Below are positions 52,884-61,874 of a stretch of DNA of 64,000 nucleotides, one piece after another. Both the position numbers and the translations under genes were made by a program. The DNA comes from Thermoplasmata archaeon (lineage in GTDB: Archaea > Thermoplasmatota > Thermoplasmata > Thermoplasmatales > Thermoplasmataceae). The notes beneath the pieces are model-generated. The model was not told the origin of the DNA and searched no databases. It saw only the letters and a list, made by a program, of their open reading frames with translations. Every line of letters starts with the position of its first letter. Within the stretch, counting starts at the first letter, position 1. The DNA is taken from assembly GCA_021797355.1 (NCBI GenBank), contig JAJZZX010000001.1, positions 388,523 through 452,522 of the forward strand, read 5' to 3'.

Positions 52884-53161
52884 GCGTTATCTTCCGCTAA
52901 TTTTTTTATGGCTGCCTTGCATTTCTTTATGGTTCCACTGGTAATGACCGTCTTAATTCCCGGGAAGCTCTTTTTCAAGTGTTCTATCAACATCTCCTTC
53001 ATGAACTGATCCGTGAGATATATGGCATAGGCACCATCATAGAATTTTCTTTTTGCCCTGAAGATCTTGAGGAGTTCGCGATCTATTGAAGGGAGGATTT
53101 CGTCAAGCCTATTTCCAGTGACTAGAACATATCTTTTGCGAATGGCAGAGCCTTTCAACAC
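52880..53161 (-). CDS. rnp2: RNase P protein component 2 (Pop5-like)
   Basis: The 93-residue protein is basic and its C-terminal half matches archaeal Pop5: FRAKRKFYDGAYAIYLTDQF followed by TVITSGTIKKCKAAIKKL, where SGTIKK is typical of the family. With RNase P RNA it trims the 5' leader of pre-tRNA. The L15e gene lies nearby on the other strand, and in many archaea these two are neighbours. The N-terminal region is shorter than usual. Confidence 0.65.
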   Translation of the reverse strand: MLKGSAIRKRYVLVTGNRLDEILPSIDRELLKIFRAKRKFYDGAYAIYLTDQFMKEMLIEHLKKSFPGIKTVITSGTIKKCKAAIKKLAEDNA

Positions 53162-53293
53162 ACCTTAATGTTGGTTCGATTAATCTAGCTATCGAATTGA
53201 GTTGCCTTAACTAGGTTGCTTGCACTAGCAGATAACATATTTATAGCCTTAAACCCTACAGCATCATTCAACTCAATTAGGGGAAAGATTTAG

Positions 53294-53890
53294 ATGCCAG
53301 AAATTCAGAGTACTTACAGTGTTGTCAGGAATGCATGGAAAAATCTCAAGAAATCCGAGATCTACAACCTTCACAAGGACCGTATGATCTCCTGGAGAAA
53401 CGGTTCTTCCGTGGAAAGAGTGGATCACCCAACAAGAGTGGACAGGGCAAGGGCCCTGGGCTATCGCGCCAAGGAAGGATTTGTTGTTGTGAGGGCAAGG
53501 GTTAGAAGAGGCGGACGAAACAAGCCTAAAATAATGGGTGGCCGAAGACCGAGGAGAATGGGATATAACAAGTTAACTCCTAAGAAGAGCATCCAGTGGA
53601 TTGCAGAAGAGAGGGTAGCAGACAAGTATCCAAATATGGAGGTTCTGAATTCCTATTATGTTGGCGAAGACGGTCTTTACAAGTATTATGAAGTAATACT
53701 TGCTGACAGATCCCATCCTGAAATCATTGCTGATCCAAAGATATCCTGGATTGCTGAGCCTCAGAATAGGGGCAGGGTTTACAGGGGGCTTACCTCTGCT
53801 GGCTACAAAGGACGGGGTTTAAGGACTGGCAGAACTGGTAGCGCAAAGAGCAGGCCGTCAATACGTTCAAACGGTAGAATTAGAAGATAA
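53294..53890 (+). CDS. rpl15e: Ribosomal protein L15e
   Basis: The 198-residue basic protein has the L15e pattern: [46 protein letters not shown] and the late [18 protein letters not shown]. It is a large-subunit protein of the archaeal ribosome. A TATA-like element lies at about 53238-53247 and an AGGGGA ribosome-binding site at about 53279-53284, both supporting the ATG at 53294. Confidence 0.95.
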   Translation: MPEIQSTYSVVRNAWKNLKKSEIYNLHKDRMISWRNGSSVERVDHPTRVDRARALGYRAKEGFVVVRARVRRGGRNKPKIMGGRRPRRMGYNKLTPKKSIQWIAEERVADKYPNMEVLNSYYVGEDGLYKYYEVILADRSHPEIIADPKISWIAEPQNRGRVYRGLTSAGYKGRGLRTGRTGSAKSRPSIRSNGRIRR

Positions 53891-53919
53891 TTAATCCTAA
53901 TTATTTGACATTGAATTTT

Positions 53920-54000
53920 GCCGCGGTGGCCCAGTGGTACGGCGCCAGACTTGAGATCTGGTTCCCTTGTGGATCGGGAGTTCGAATCTCTCCCGCGGCG
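53920..54000 (+). tRNA. tRNA-Ser (TGA anticodon)
   Basis: A class II tRNA: acceptor GCCGCGG pairs fully with CCGCGGC, anticodon stem CCAGA/TCTGG with loop CTTGAGA and anticodon TGA, an extended variable arm (TTCCCTTGTGGATC) and T arm GGGAG/CTCTC. The discriminator is G, as usual for archaeal serine tRNA. It reads UCA codons. The CCA end is not encoded. Confidence 0.93.
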
Positions 54001-54178
54001 CCTATTAATATTTTTCTGGTTGGAGGAAAAGTCTGACCTGATTTATGCGTTTATTGTTTTGCCATTGGCATTTTGGTGAGCTCTGCTGATCCTATGCAAT
54101 CAAGAAAACTTTTTAAGATGAATGTAGAAACTTGCGGGTATTTAAAGATGGGCCAGTGAGTTGTCTCCATCATGGCGG

Positions 54179-54499
54179 CTAGAGAAAATGGTGCTTTTTC
54201 TCCCCAGAGGCTATTTCCTGAGTAAGATCCCCATCGGACCTAGGTTCATAAAATTCCACCTTTCCGCACTGGTTACATTTGTACAATGTAAAGGTTTGAG
54301 TAGATTCAGCGAGCTGATTCCAGCCTCCTAGAAACATCCCGCCAATGCCGGAATAACCGCCGACCCTGAATTTCATATCGCCAACCCTTTCCAGCGGTGT
54401 GTTACAGTTAGAGCAATTTCTTGTTACCTTAATGGAACTTAACATCTCGTCACATATAAAGCAATCAATCCATTCCAGACCGATGTGGCCTAGCAACAT
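54179..54499 (-). CDS. Zinc-finger protein of unknown function
   Basis: The frame encodes 106 residues with two CxxC pairs, CSNC and CNQC, separated by a glycine-rich beta stretch (MKFRVGGYSGIGGMFLGGW). This layout resembles small archaeal and bacterial zinc-ribbon proteins that may bind nucleic acid. The start may be at the internal Met at 54445, which removes a stretch with two extra Cys (CFICD). It ends just before the tRNA-Leu gene on the same strand. Confidence 0.55.
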   Translation of the reverse strand: MLLGHIGLEWIDCFICDEMLSSIKVTRNCSNCNTPLERVGDMKFRVGGYSGIGGMFLGGWNQLAESTQTFTLYKCNQCGKVEFYEPRSDGDLTQEIASGEKKHHFL

Positions 54500-54558
54500 A
54501 TCCTCGATGCGAACTCAAAGATGACTCCGGCATTACAGGATAGCTTTTCAGAAATTGA

Positions 54559-54646
54559 TGGTGCGAGGGATGGGATTCGAACCCATGAACCCCTACGGGA
54601 CAGAATCTTAAGTCCTGCACAGTTGGCCAGGCTTTGTTACCCTCGC
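54559..54646 (-). tRNA. tRNA-Leu (TAA anticodon), CCA encoded
   Basis: The minus strand forms a class II tRNA: acceptor GCGAGGG with CCCTCGC, anticodon stem CAGGA/TTCTG with loop CTTAAGA and anticodon TAA, a long variable arm and T arm ATGGG/CCCAT. The discriminator is A. The 3' CCA is encoded at 54559-54561, which is unique among the tRNAs in this window. Confidence 0.95.
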
Positions 54647-54759
54647 AGATAGCCGGAATATCATCTGGCAATATATTAAATTGCCAAGGCCAAAAGAGAC
54701 CCATCACAATGATTCTGCATTTATGCGCAGGTTTAAAAGTGTTCGGGAATTACACGCTC

Positions 54760-55035
54760 ATGATGCCGGGAAACTTACCTCCAGGTGGAGACCTCGTTGA
54801 ATTTGAGATAGATGAAGAGCCCAAATGGATAACAGTCAAGCTGAAAGATGGATCAGTGATACAGATAAAGATGGAGATAGTGGCAATAATGAGAAACGGA
54901 AATGACCAGAATACCGGCCTGCCACTATACATGGTACAGGCAACAAACATAATCAGAATGATGAAAGTACCCAGGGAATTGATAAAAAAAGGGGAAAAGA
55001 ATGACGACAACAGAGGGCAGACAATGTATCGCTAA
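54760..55035 (+). CDS. Small conserved-looking protein of unknown function
   Basis: The 91-residue protein begins MMPGNLPPGGDLVEFEID and continues with strands WITVKLKDGSVIQIKMEIVAIM and YMVQATNIIRMMKV, like a small beta-barrel. No family is recognised. A TATA-like GTTTAAAA (54731-54738) about 25 bases upstream supports the ATG at 54760 as a leaderless start. The longer frame from 54634 runs through the tRNA-Leu promoter and is unlikely. Confidence 0.6.
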   Translation: MMPGNLPPGGDLVEFEIDEEPKWITVKLKDGSVIQIKMEIVAIMRNGNDQNTGLPLYMVQATNIIRMMKVPRELIKKGEKNDDNRGQTMYR

Positions 55036-55130
55036 ATCTGAATTAAGCTGTTGTATTTTTTAATAATATATATCTAATTTGAACATTTTCCGAGTAGAAA
55101 GGCATATAATTCCGGAAGTCATCCAATCAT

Positions 55131-55523
55131 GTGGATGAAAAAGACTGGGCCATAATCGAAATCCTGAAATCGGATTCGAGAATTTCAAATTCCGAGATAG
55201 CCAGAAGAATCAATGTCTCGGAAGGCACAGTTAGGAAACGTATCGAGAAACTTCGAGAAGAGGGGATTATTAAGAAATTCACTGTGGTTCTGAGGAGCGA
55301 GGGCATTGAGGGGATGATACTTATCAGAACCGAACCAAAAAGATCGAGGGAAATTTATGAGATACTTTCCAAAAAATTTGACGAGATCTTTGAATTTTCA
55401 GGACGCTTTGACTTGGTAATCAGAGTGAACTGCAAATCGCTTGAAGAGCTCAACGTTCTCGTGGATGAAATAAGGAATATAAACGGGGTAAAGAGCACAG
55501 ATACCCTGGTTAGGCTCCACTGA
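55131..55523 (+). CDS. Lrp/AsnC-family transcriptional regulator
   Basis: The 130-residue protein has the Lrp helix-turn-helix (about 4-52: DWAIIEILKSDSRISNSEIA, then INVSEGTVRKRIEKLREEGI) and the RAM ligand-binding domain (about 60-130). Such regulators respond to amino acids. The C-terminal strand pattern resembles LysM-type regulators of lysine genes, so a link with the lys operon is possible but unproven. It starts with GTG at 55131 and is followed by albA. Confidence 0.85.
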   Translation: MDEKDWAIIEILKSDSRISNSEIARRINVSEGTVRKRIEKLREEGIIKKFTVVLRSEGIEGMILIRTEPKRSREIYEILSKKFDEIFEFSGRFDLVIRVNCKSLEELNVLVDEIRNINGVKSTDTLVRLH

Positions 55524-55590
55524 CAATATCATTGTGATGTTTTCGATACGATTATATACGAACGTCATATCTGAACGAGGAGGCAACATC

Positions 55591-55860
55591 ATGGCAGAAG
55601 AAAACGTCATCTTTGTCGGTAAAAAACCAACCATGAACTACGTTCTTGCCGTTGTTACACAGTTTAACAACAATGTGGACAGAATAGTCATAAAGGCGAG
55701 AGGCAAGGCCATAAGCAAGGCAGTTGATATAGCAGAAATAACAAGGCACAAATTCATACAGGACGCCAAGTACGAAGACATAAGGGTCGAGACCGAGGTC
55801 CTCCATGGTGAAAGGGGAGAATCCAACGTTTCTTCAATTGAGATTACGCTAACCAGATAA
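55591..55860 (+). CDS. albA: DNA/RNA-binding protein Alba
   Basis: The 89-residue protein has the Alba pattern: IFVGKKPTMNYVLAVVTQF, the RIVIKARGKAISKAVDIAE segment with the DNA-contact lysines and the late VSSIEITLTR. It is the main archaeal chromatin protein. I use the ATG at 55591 because a clear GAGGAGGC ribosome-binding site (55577-55584) precedes it and the TATA-like element GATTATATACG lies farther upstream (about 55550-55560). Confidence 0.95.
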   Translation: MAEENVIFVGKKPTMNYVLAVVTQFNNNVDRIVIKARGKAISKAVDIAEITRHKFIQDAKYEDIRVETEVLHGERGESNVSSIEITLTR

Positions 55861-55968
55861 AGCCCTGAGTTTACCTTTCAAACTTCATGGCTTTTCTGTT
55901 AAAATTACAAGAACATTCTTAAAAATCATTAAATTTTGAGTTGAGATACGGGAACGTTCAGTGTATTT

Positions 55969-56952
55969 ATGAGAAATATCGTTGACTGGGAACTCGGTCT
56001 TCACGGCAAGGTGGATGAGGTTAACCGGCGCCTTATAGAAATTATTCACACGGATCAGGCAGATCTGTATGAAATGTCCAGATATACTGTGGATGCCGGC
56101 GGAAAGAGGTTCAGGCCACTTTTAACTATCCTTGCCTATGAGGTAAGCTGCGATTTGCCCTACACTAACATTCTTGATCTTGCGGCAGGCTATGAGCTTA
56201 TACATACTGCAAGCCTCATTCATGATGACATTATAGACAACTCGTCCACACGAAGGGGAAAACCGACTCTTAATAACATATACGGGCTAAACCACGCAAT
56301 AGTGGTGGGAGATTATCTATTTGCAAAGGCATATGAGATGGGTTCCAGGTACGGCCCAGTTGTATCAAAGATCATGGCAGATGCATCAAGCAGGCTGGCA
56401 GAGGGGCAGACACTTGAAGCAGTCAACCTTGGCAATATGCACCTAACAGAGGAAACTTACCTGGAAATTATAAGCAACAAGACCGCTCACTTTTTCGAAG
56501 CCTGTGCAATGGGCGCAACCACTGCAGCAGGAGCAGGTGAAACAATATCATCCAGCCTCCGGGACTTTGCATTCAATCTTGGTATGGCGTTTCAGGTCAC
56601 AGATGATATACTTGATATTGTAGGAGATTCATCAAAGCTTGGAAAACCGGTGTTTGTAGACATAAAGCACAATGCAATAACGCTCCCCATAATTCACACC
56701 CTGAGGAAGGCAGATCCAGCCGTTACGAAGGAGATACTTGATGCCCTTAAGAGGGGAGATGACAGTAGCATAGACAGCCGATTCAAGGAGCTTATGGTAA
56801 CAACAGGCGCAATAGATTACTCTTTCCAGGTTGCCAAATCCTATTCGCAGAAAGCCCTGAAGGCTCTGAGGCTTGCCCAGAGGTCCCCCGATCTGGACCT
56901 GCTCATGGAGCTGGCCATGATAGTGGTTGAAAGGATAGAAGAACTGAGCTGA
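55969..56952 (+). CDS. Geranylgeranyl diphosphate synthase-like polyprenyl synthase
   Basis: The 327-residue enzyme carries the two Asp-rich motifs of trans-prenyl synthases, DDIIDNSSTRRG and DDILDIVGD, and GGKRFRPLLTILAYE. It condenses isoprenoid diphosphates. In archaea the usual product is C20 geranylgeranyl diphosphate for ether lipids, and with the neighbouring mevalonate-route gene this is the likely role. Longer chains for quinones are possible. The start at 55969 follows a TATA-like TTAAATTTTG. Confidence 0.92.
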   Translation: MRNIVDWELGLHGKVDEVNRRLIEIIHTDQADLYEMSRYTVDAGGKRFRPLLTILAYEVSCDLPYTNILDLAAGYELIHTASLIHDDIIDNSSTRRGKPTLNNIYGLNHAIVVGDYLFAKAYEMGSRYGPVVSKIMADASSRLAEGQTLEAVNLGNMHLTEETYLEIISNKTAHFFEACAMGATTAAGAGETISSSLRDFAFNLGMAFQVTDDILDIVGDSSKLGKPVFVDIKHNAITLPIIHTLRKADPAVTKEILDALKRGDDSSIDSRFKELMVTTGAIDYSFQVAKSYSQKALKALRLAQRSPDLDLLMELAMIVVERIEELS

Positions 56953-57098
56953 AGCATGTTAACCGATGCTGTAAAAGGCCTTTCATAGGTTCAACGGCTC
57001 CTTGCTTGCTTGTTTTGATGGGGAAGGTGATGTTCCCTTAATACGGGGTCTGTTTTGCAATAGGATAAGAGATATTCATAACTTCTCAATATACTACC

Positions 57099-58652
57099 AT
57101 GCAAACAAATGATTTCGATGAATTCAGGGAAAGAACCCTGAAGAAACTTGGCATAGAGGAGACAAATTCAGGCATATTTGCTGGAAAGTGGCTCCCCAGA
57201 TCAGGAAAGAATATATACACATCCATAAGCCCAGTTGATGGCAAGGTCAATGCATCAGTGTGGCTCGCCGACAGGGGACAGTATGAGGAGGCTGTAAACC
57301 AGTCCATCAAGGCTTTTGAAGAATGGCGCTCAATCCCCGCGCCAAGGCGCGGCGAGATAATAAAGGCACTTGGCGATGTTTTGGCAAAGAACAAAAAGGA
57401 CTTGGGAGCACTTGTCACTCTGGAGGCCGGAAAGACAACGTCAGAAGGTGAAGGGGAAATTCAGGAAATGATAGATGTGGCATACTTTGCTTCAGGCCTC
57501 TCCAGGCAACTCTACGGTTTCACCATGGCGAGCGAGAGGCCAGACCACAGACTGTACGAGCAGTGGTTGCCGCTAGGTCCCATAGCAGTAATAAGCGCTT
57601 TCAATTTTCCCTCTTCAGTTTGGTCATGGAATGCTATGGTTGCGGCAGTCTGCGGTGATACAGTCGTATGGAAACCATCAACCAAAGCATCACTGGCAGC
57701 AGTGGGTGTAATGAAGATAATGACTGAAGAGCTGGAGAGACTTGGCGCACCTCAGATATTTTCCCTTGTTGCAAGCCGTGGATCCGAGGGGGGCGAGTGG
57801 ATTTCAAACGACAGAAGGATCCCGCTTGTATCATTTACCGGGTCAACGGCAACAGGTCAAAAAATATATGAAAACGTCGCCAGGCGGATCGGCAGGCCAA
57901 TACTTGAACTCGGGGGAAACAACTGTTCCATTGTTTCCAGCAGGGCAGACATGAATCTTGCTCTCAAGGGTGTTGCATTTGGGGCCCTTGCAACAGCTGG
58001 GCAAAGATGCACCAGCACAAGAAGAGTGGTAGTGCAGGATGACATATACGATGAGTTCGTGTCTAGGCTGAAAGATATCTATTCCAAAGTCAAGATTGGA
58101 AATCCAAGGCAGGAAGGCGTACTCGTCGGGCCACTAATAGACAGGGAAGCTGTCAGAACGTTCACGGACGCCGTAAGGGAAGCGGTAAGCCAGGGTGGCA
58201 AACTGATTTTTGGAGGCGAGGAAATAAAAGTGCCAGGTCTGGAAGGTGGCAATTACGTAAGACCTGCCCTCATTGAGGCTAAGCCCGATATGGAAATAAC
58301 GAAGAGAGAGACTTTCGGCCCTCTTCTTTACTTGTTTAGATACAGAACGATTGAAGAAGCGGTGAAGATACATAATTCTGTTCCGCAGGGGCTTTCATCA
58401 GCAATATTTACGACGGACCTCAGGGAAGAGGAATACTTCCTCTCATACAGGGGTTCAGACTGCGGCCTAGCCAATGTTAATACAAGTACTGCAGGCGCTG
58501 AGATAGGTGGGGCGTTTGGTGGGGAGAAGGAAACAGGGTACGGCAGGGAGAGCGGTTCGGATTCCTGGAAGGCATACATGAGGAGGCAGACAGTTACAAT
58601 AAACCATGGAAGAGACCTCCCGCTCTCACAGGGCGTCAGGTTTGATGTATGA
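57099..58652 (+). CDS. Aldehyde dehydrogenase (ALDH7-like)
   Basis: The 517-residue enzyme has the catalytic Glu in LELGGNNCSIV and the catalytic Cys in TAGQRCTSTRR, with the NAD-binding motif VSFTGSTATGQ and FNFPSSVWSWNAMVAAVCGD. This is the ALDH7 or antiquitin-like branch that oxidises aminoadipic or related semialdehydes. It could act in lysine breakdown, but many ALDHs are broad. No partner gene is adjacent. Confidence 0.88.
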   Translation: MQTNDFDEFRERTLKKLGIEETNSGIFAGKWLPRSGKNIYTSISPVDGKVNASVWLADRGQYEEAVNQSIKAFEEWRSIPAPRRGEIIKALGDVLAKNKKDLGALVTLEAGKTTSEGEGEIQEMIDVAYFASGLSRQLYGFTMASERPDHRLYEQWLPLGPIAVISAFNFPSSVWSWNAMVAAVCGDTVVWKPSTKASLAAVGVMKIMTEELERLGAPQIFSLVASRGSEGGEWISNDRRIPLVSFTGSTATGQKIYENVARRIGRPILELGGNNCSIVSSRADMNLALKGVAFGALATAGQRCTSTRRVVVQDDIYDEFVSRLKDIYSKVKIGNPRQEGVLVGPLIDREAVRTFTDAVREAVSQGGKLIFGGEEIKVPGLEGGNYVRPALIEAKPDMEITKRETFGPLLYLFRYRTIEEAVKIHNSVPQGLSSAIFTTDLREEEYFLSYRGSDCGLANVNTSTAGAEIGGAFGGEKETGYGRESGSDSWKAYMRRQTVTINHGRDLPLSQGVRFDV

Positions 58653-58902
58653 AAACAAATCACCTGCACATTACCAATGGTAATTTTTTAACAATTAATT
58701 ATTATCAATATTTCCGGAATGCTGCTTGCCCAGAAGCACGCCGCATGCCCAAGGCGATCCTGCCCATATGTCAGCCCTTAGGTGCAGTGTTTCCCTGCGT
58801 CAGAAGATCAGTGGCGAAATACTGTGTGAACAGAATCTATACAAGGGTCGCTCCATGGCGGAATCAATGGGCTGCTAAGGGAAAAATGAGGAGAGTATTT
58901 GC

Positions 58903-59811
58903 ATGGTAAAAATAGAGGGTCTTATACATGGGATATACCCAAAAAGTGAAAAACTACGAATAAGAATAGGGAGATGGGAAAGGGGACTGATTAGGCCTGA
59001 GGAACTTGACGCTATTATAAAGGAAGAAACTGAGGATTTCGAGAAGTTAGCCGGAAACAATCTGCTGCATACAGATCCGCTCTTCAACTGGTACGATATC
59101 TTCAGGCCAATAACGTTGATTTCTGAAGGGATGACTCTGGGTCCGCTCACAAGATTTGAGGAAACAAACACATTTTACCGTATACCACTCATCCATTCAC
59201 TGCCCAGGTTGAATGTGCATCCAGAAAAATTCCTTGAACTAGATGAGAACCCTCCACTCCCACTATATCATGTGTCAGGCCGCTGGATCGCATTTCTTCC
59301 GGGGCTCCAGACTTTTTATGCGTATTCAAGAAACATTGGTTCTTTGCCAAGGGAAACGTTCTTCCAAGAGATGGGAAAAATATATTCTGAAATACTAAGC
59401 AAATTCAGTGCCTCCTCAGTGTTTTTCATGGAGCGTGTGCCAGTGGATCGGTCTGTGGTCAAGGCATATTCTGAAATCAGTGATCCAGAGAAAACAATTA
59501 TATTCACCACTGGCAAGTTATCTGAAAGTGCATTCACTGGTTCAAAAAGTAAATTCCAGAGCATAATTGTGGATCCGGAAAGGGATAATCTCAAGCTTGC
59601 TGCAGCTCATTCACTTGTGCCCGGCCTGAAACTCATAGACGGAAGGAATACCAAGATGGAAACAGGGAGCAGCGTTAAGGAAAAAGTCTCAGAACTTTCC
59701 TCCGGGATATCGGCAGAAAGGGTCATCGTCACAAACTCAGATTATCTAGATTTTCTGCCAAGGTCAGTTGCAGACAAGAAAGTTGCCCTTCTTTCAGGAG
59801 GTCTTGATTAA
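58903..59811 (+). CDS. MetE N-terminal-like protein
   Basis: The 302-residue protein resembles the N-terminal domain of cobalamin-independent methionine synthase: RIRIGRWERGLIRPEEL, LLHTDPLFNWYDIFRPI and LPRETFFQEMGKIYSEI. It lacks the zinc ligands of the catalytic domain. The gene ends one base before the catalytic MetE gene, so the two products almost certainly work together. Its role could be to place the methyl donor, which is inference. Confidence 0.8.
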   Translation: MVKIEGLIHGIYPKSEKLRIRIGRWERGLIRPEELDAIIKEETEDFEKLAGNNLLHTDPLFNWYDIFRPITLISEGMTLGPLTRFEETNTFYRIPLIHSLPRLNVHPEKFLELDENPPLPLYHVSGRWIAFLPGLQTFYAYSRNIGSLPRETFFQEMGKIYSEILSKFSASSVFFMERVPVDRSVVKAYSEISDPEKTIIFTTGKLSESAFTGSKSKFQSIIVDPERDNLKLAAAHSLVPGLKLIDGRNTKMETGSSVKEKVSELSSGISAERVIVTNSDYLDFLPRSVADKKVALLSGGLD

Positions 59812-59812
59812 G

Positions 59813-60853
59813 ATGACAGCAAGAGATTTAATTTTGCAGGAAATTGGAAGTTTCAGGAAACCGGAATATCTCAGCAAGAATTTTCACCAGATAGAGGGAA
59901 GCCGTGAATTCATGGAGCTGGCTGAGAGGGCAACAACAGAAACTCTTGAAGTGTTCAGAAAGGCCGGCCTTGAAAATCTCGGGGTCGGTGGAGAGATGTT
60001 CAGGTGGGAAATGTATGAGGCCCTGGCTGAAAATATTGAAAATCTTGAGTTTTATGGCATGGTGAGATCATTTGACAACAGGTATTACAGGAAAGGCAGC
60101 GTCACAGGTCCAGTTGTGAGAAAGAGGCCATTCCACAAACACGAGCTCCAATATCTCCTCGACACGACACACGACACACTTAAGCTGCCAATTACCGGCC
60201 CATACACAATGATGGACTGGTCATTCAATGAGTATTACAAGGATCGCATGGAACTTGCAAACGCATATGCGGACGCCATAAATACTGAGATCAGGGAGCT
60301 TAAAAGCCTGTGGGACAAATACAGGCCAGGCGAAAAATTTGAAGTGCAGATTGACGAGCCTGCTGCCACAACGCATCCTGCTGAGATGGACATAGTGGTG
60401 GAATCAGTAAACAGGGCAATAAGTGGTATATCAGGAATCGAACCTAGCATACACGTGTGTTATAGCATCGACTACGCGTACCTTTACAGCACCATGCCAG
60501 AGCTGAAGGTTGAAGGGTTGAACCTCGAATTTTCAAACCGTGACGTGCTGACTCTTGGAAGGGGTTCCGAGAAGAGACCAGGTTTCGCTGATCTCAGGAA
60601 ATTCAGGGAGATCAACGACACCCTGTCAAAGAAAAAGTTCATCGGTGTTGGAGTAACTGATGTGCACATAGATACGATCGAATCACCGGAACTAATCAGG
60701 GATAGGATACTTACAGCAATGGACCTTGTGGGCGATCCATCCTTAATGAGGATAAACCCAGATTGCGGGCTCAGGACAAGATCACGGGAGGTAGGGTATC
60801 AGAAATTACGGAACATGTCTGATGCTGTTCATGAAATAAGGAAGGAACTTTAA
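59813..60853 (+). CDS. metE: Short methionine synthase, MetE C-terminal type
   Basis: The 346-residue protein is the catalytic barrel of MetE. Its zinc ligands are the His and Cys in SIHVCYSID, the Glu in LNLEFSNRD and the Cys in INPDCGLRTRS. It transfers a methyl group to homocysteine without cobalamin. A GGAGG at 59797-59801 sets the ATG at 59813, two bases after the upstream stop, giving a better start than the longer frame (59768). Archaeal short enzymes probably use a methyl donor other than methyltetrahydrofolate. Confidence 0.9.
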   Translation: MTARDLILQEIGSFRKPEYLSKNFHQIEGSREFMELAERATTETLEVFRKAGLENLGVGGEMFRWEMYEALAENIENLEFYGMVRSFDNRYYRKGSVTGPVVRKRPFHKHELQYLLDTTHDTLKLPITGPYTMMDWSFNEYYKDRMELANAYADAINTEIRELKSLWDKYRPGEKFEVQIDEPAATTHPAEMDIVVESVNRAISGISGIEPSIHVCYSIDYAYLYSTMPELKVEGLNLEFSNRDVLTLGRGSEKRPGFADLRKFREINDTLSKKKFIGVGVTDVHIDTIESPELIRDRILTAMDLVGDPSLMRINPDCGLRTRSREVGYQKLRNMSDAVHEIRKEL

Positions 60854-60952
60854 ATTATGCAGATATTTTTTTCACTATAATTTCCATAAAAAAGGCACCG
60901 TACAGGGTCTGCCAAAATACAAAAAGTTTCTTCTGTAATCTTTTCAGATATA

Positions 60953-60983
60953 TTAGGGTAGCCCATTAATATGTTAGGATAGC
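60953..60983 (+). promoter_or_regulatory. Direct repeats upstream of the por operon
   Basis: TTAGGGTAGC (60953-60962) and TTAGGATAGC (60974-60983) are nearly identical and start 21 bases apart, two turns of the helix, so a dimer could bind both on one face. They lie just before the TATA-like TTATTATATTG (about 60986-60996) that serves the por gene cluster starting at 61022. This placement fits an activator or modulator site. Confidence 0.5.
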
Positions 60984-61021
60984 AGTTATTATATTGATTT
61001 GTAAAGTGCTATGAGATCATT

Positions 61022-61573
61022 ATGCTGGAAGTCAGGTTTCATGGCCGCGGAGGTCAGGGTGCAGTTACTGCATCAAAAATTCTCGCCCATGCGGCATTTC
61101 TCGAAGGAAAGGAGGTAATCTCGTTTCCCTTCTTCGGAACCGAAAGGAGGGGAGCGCCTGTCACAGCATTCACCAGGATTGATGATGATCCAATATTGCT
61201 AAAAACCCAGGTGTATGAACCCGATGTTGTAGTGGTTCTTGATCAGTACGTGATGAAAACAGTTGATGTCACTTCAGGAATGAAGCCTGAATCAACTATC
61301 ATAATTAATTCACGACAGAACCCAGCAGACCTTGACGTCCCGTATAAAACTGCAACAGTTGATGCGACATCCATAGCAATGGAACTTGGCCTGGGAAACC
61401 GGGCAAACCCAATTATAAATACTGCAATAATGGGCGCCCTGGTCAAGGCGACTAGGGTAGTTGATCTGGAGAGCATGAAGGAAGCAGTTTATGAGATTTC
61501 TCCGGCGAAGAAGGATATCAATGTAAGGGCCGTGATGGCAGCTTACGGCAGCACAGTCTCGGGGGGATTTTAG
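61022..61573 (+). CDS. porC: 2-oxoacid:ferredoxin oxidoreductase, gamma subunit
   Basis: The 183-residue subunit matches the gamma family: MLEVRFHGRGGQGAVTASKIL, the segment SFPFFGTERRGAPVTAF and TAIMGALVKATRVVDL. With the delta, alpha and beta subunits it makes a complex that oxidises pyruvate or a branched-chain 2-oxoacid to the acyl-CoA and reduces ferredoxin. It is the first gene of porCDAB, with the delta gene 2 bases after its stop. Confidence 0.93.
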   Translation: MLEVRFHGRGGQGAVTASKILAHAAFLEGKEVISFPFFGTERRGAPVTAFTRIDDDPILLKTQVYEPDVVVVLDQYVMKTVDVTSGMKPESTIIINSRQNPADLDVPYKTATVDATSIAMELGLGNRANPIINTAIMGALVKATRVVDLESMKEAVYEISPAKKDINVRAVMAAYGSTVSGGF

Positions 61574-61575
61574 GC

Positions 61576-61869
61576 ATGGTTCTAATACCCTTAGCCGACA
61601 AGAGCTCCAGGATGAACCTCACCGGTACCTGGAGAACGCAGAGGCCTATCATAGAGTATGAGAAGTGCATCAGATGCAGCATTTGCTGGAAATTCTGTCC
61701 AGATAACGCAATAGTTCTTGAGAGTGGGCAATCAGTGGCTGCGCCGAACTCGAGGCTGTTGCCGCTTGACATCCCAAGGATTGATTATGACTACTGCAAG
61801 GGTTGCGGTATATGCGCATACGAATGCCCTGAAAAATGCATCGAAATGGAACTCGAGGAAAAGGACTGA
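61576..61869 (+). CDS. porD: 2-oxoacid:ferredoxin oxidoreductase, delta (ferredoxin-like) subunit
   Basis: The 97-residue subunit has two 4Fe-4S motifs: CIRCSICWKFCP and CKGCGICAYECP. It passes electrons from the catalytic subunits to ferredoxin. The N-terminal 30 residues form the usual extension that wraps on the alpha subunit. It lies between porC and porA with gaps of 2 and 5 bases. Confidence 0.94.
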   Translation: MVLIPLADKSSRMNLTGTWRTQRPIIEYEKCIRCSICWKFCPDNAIVLESGQSVAAPNSRLLPLDIPRIDYDYCKGCGICAYECPEKCIEMELEEKD

Positions 61870-61874
61870 TAATA

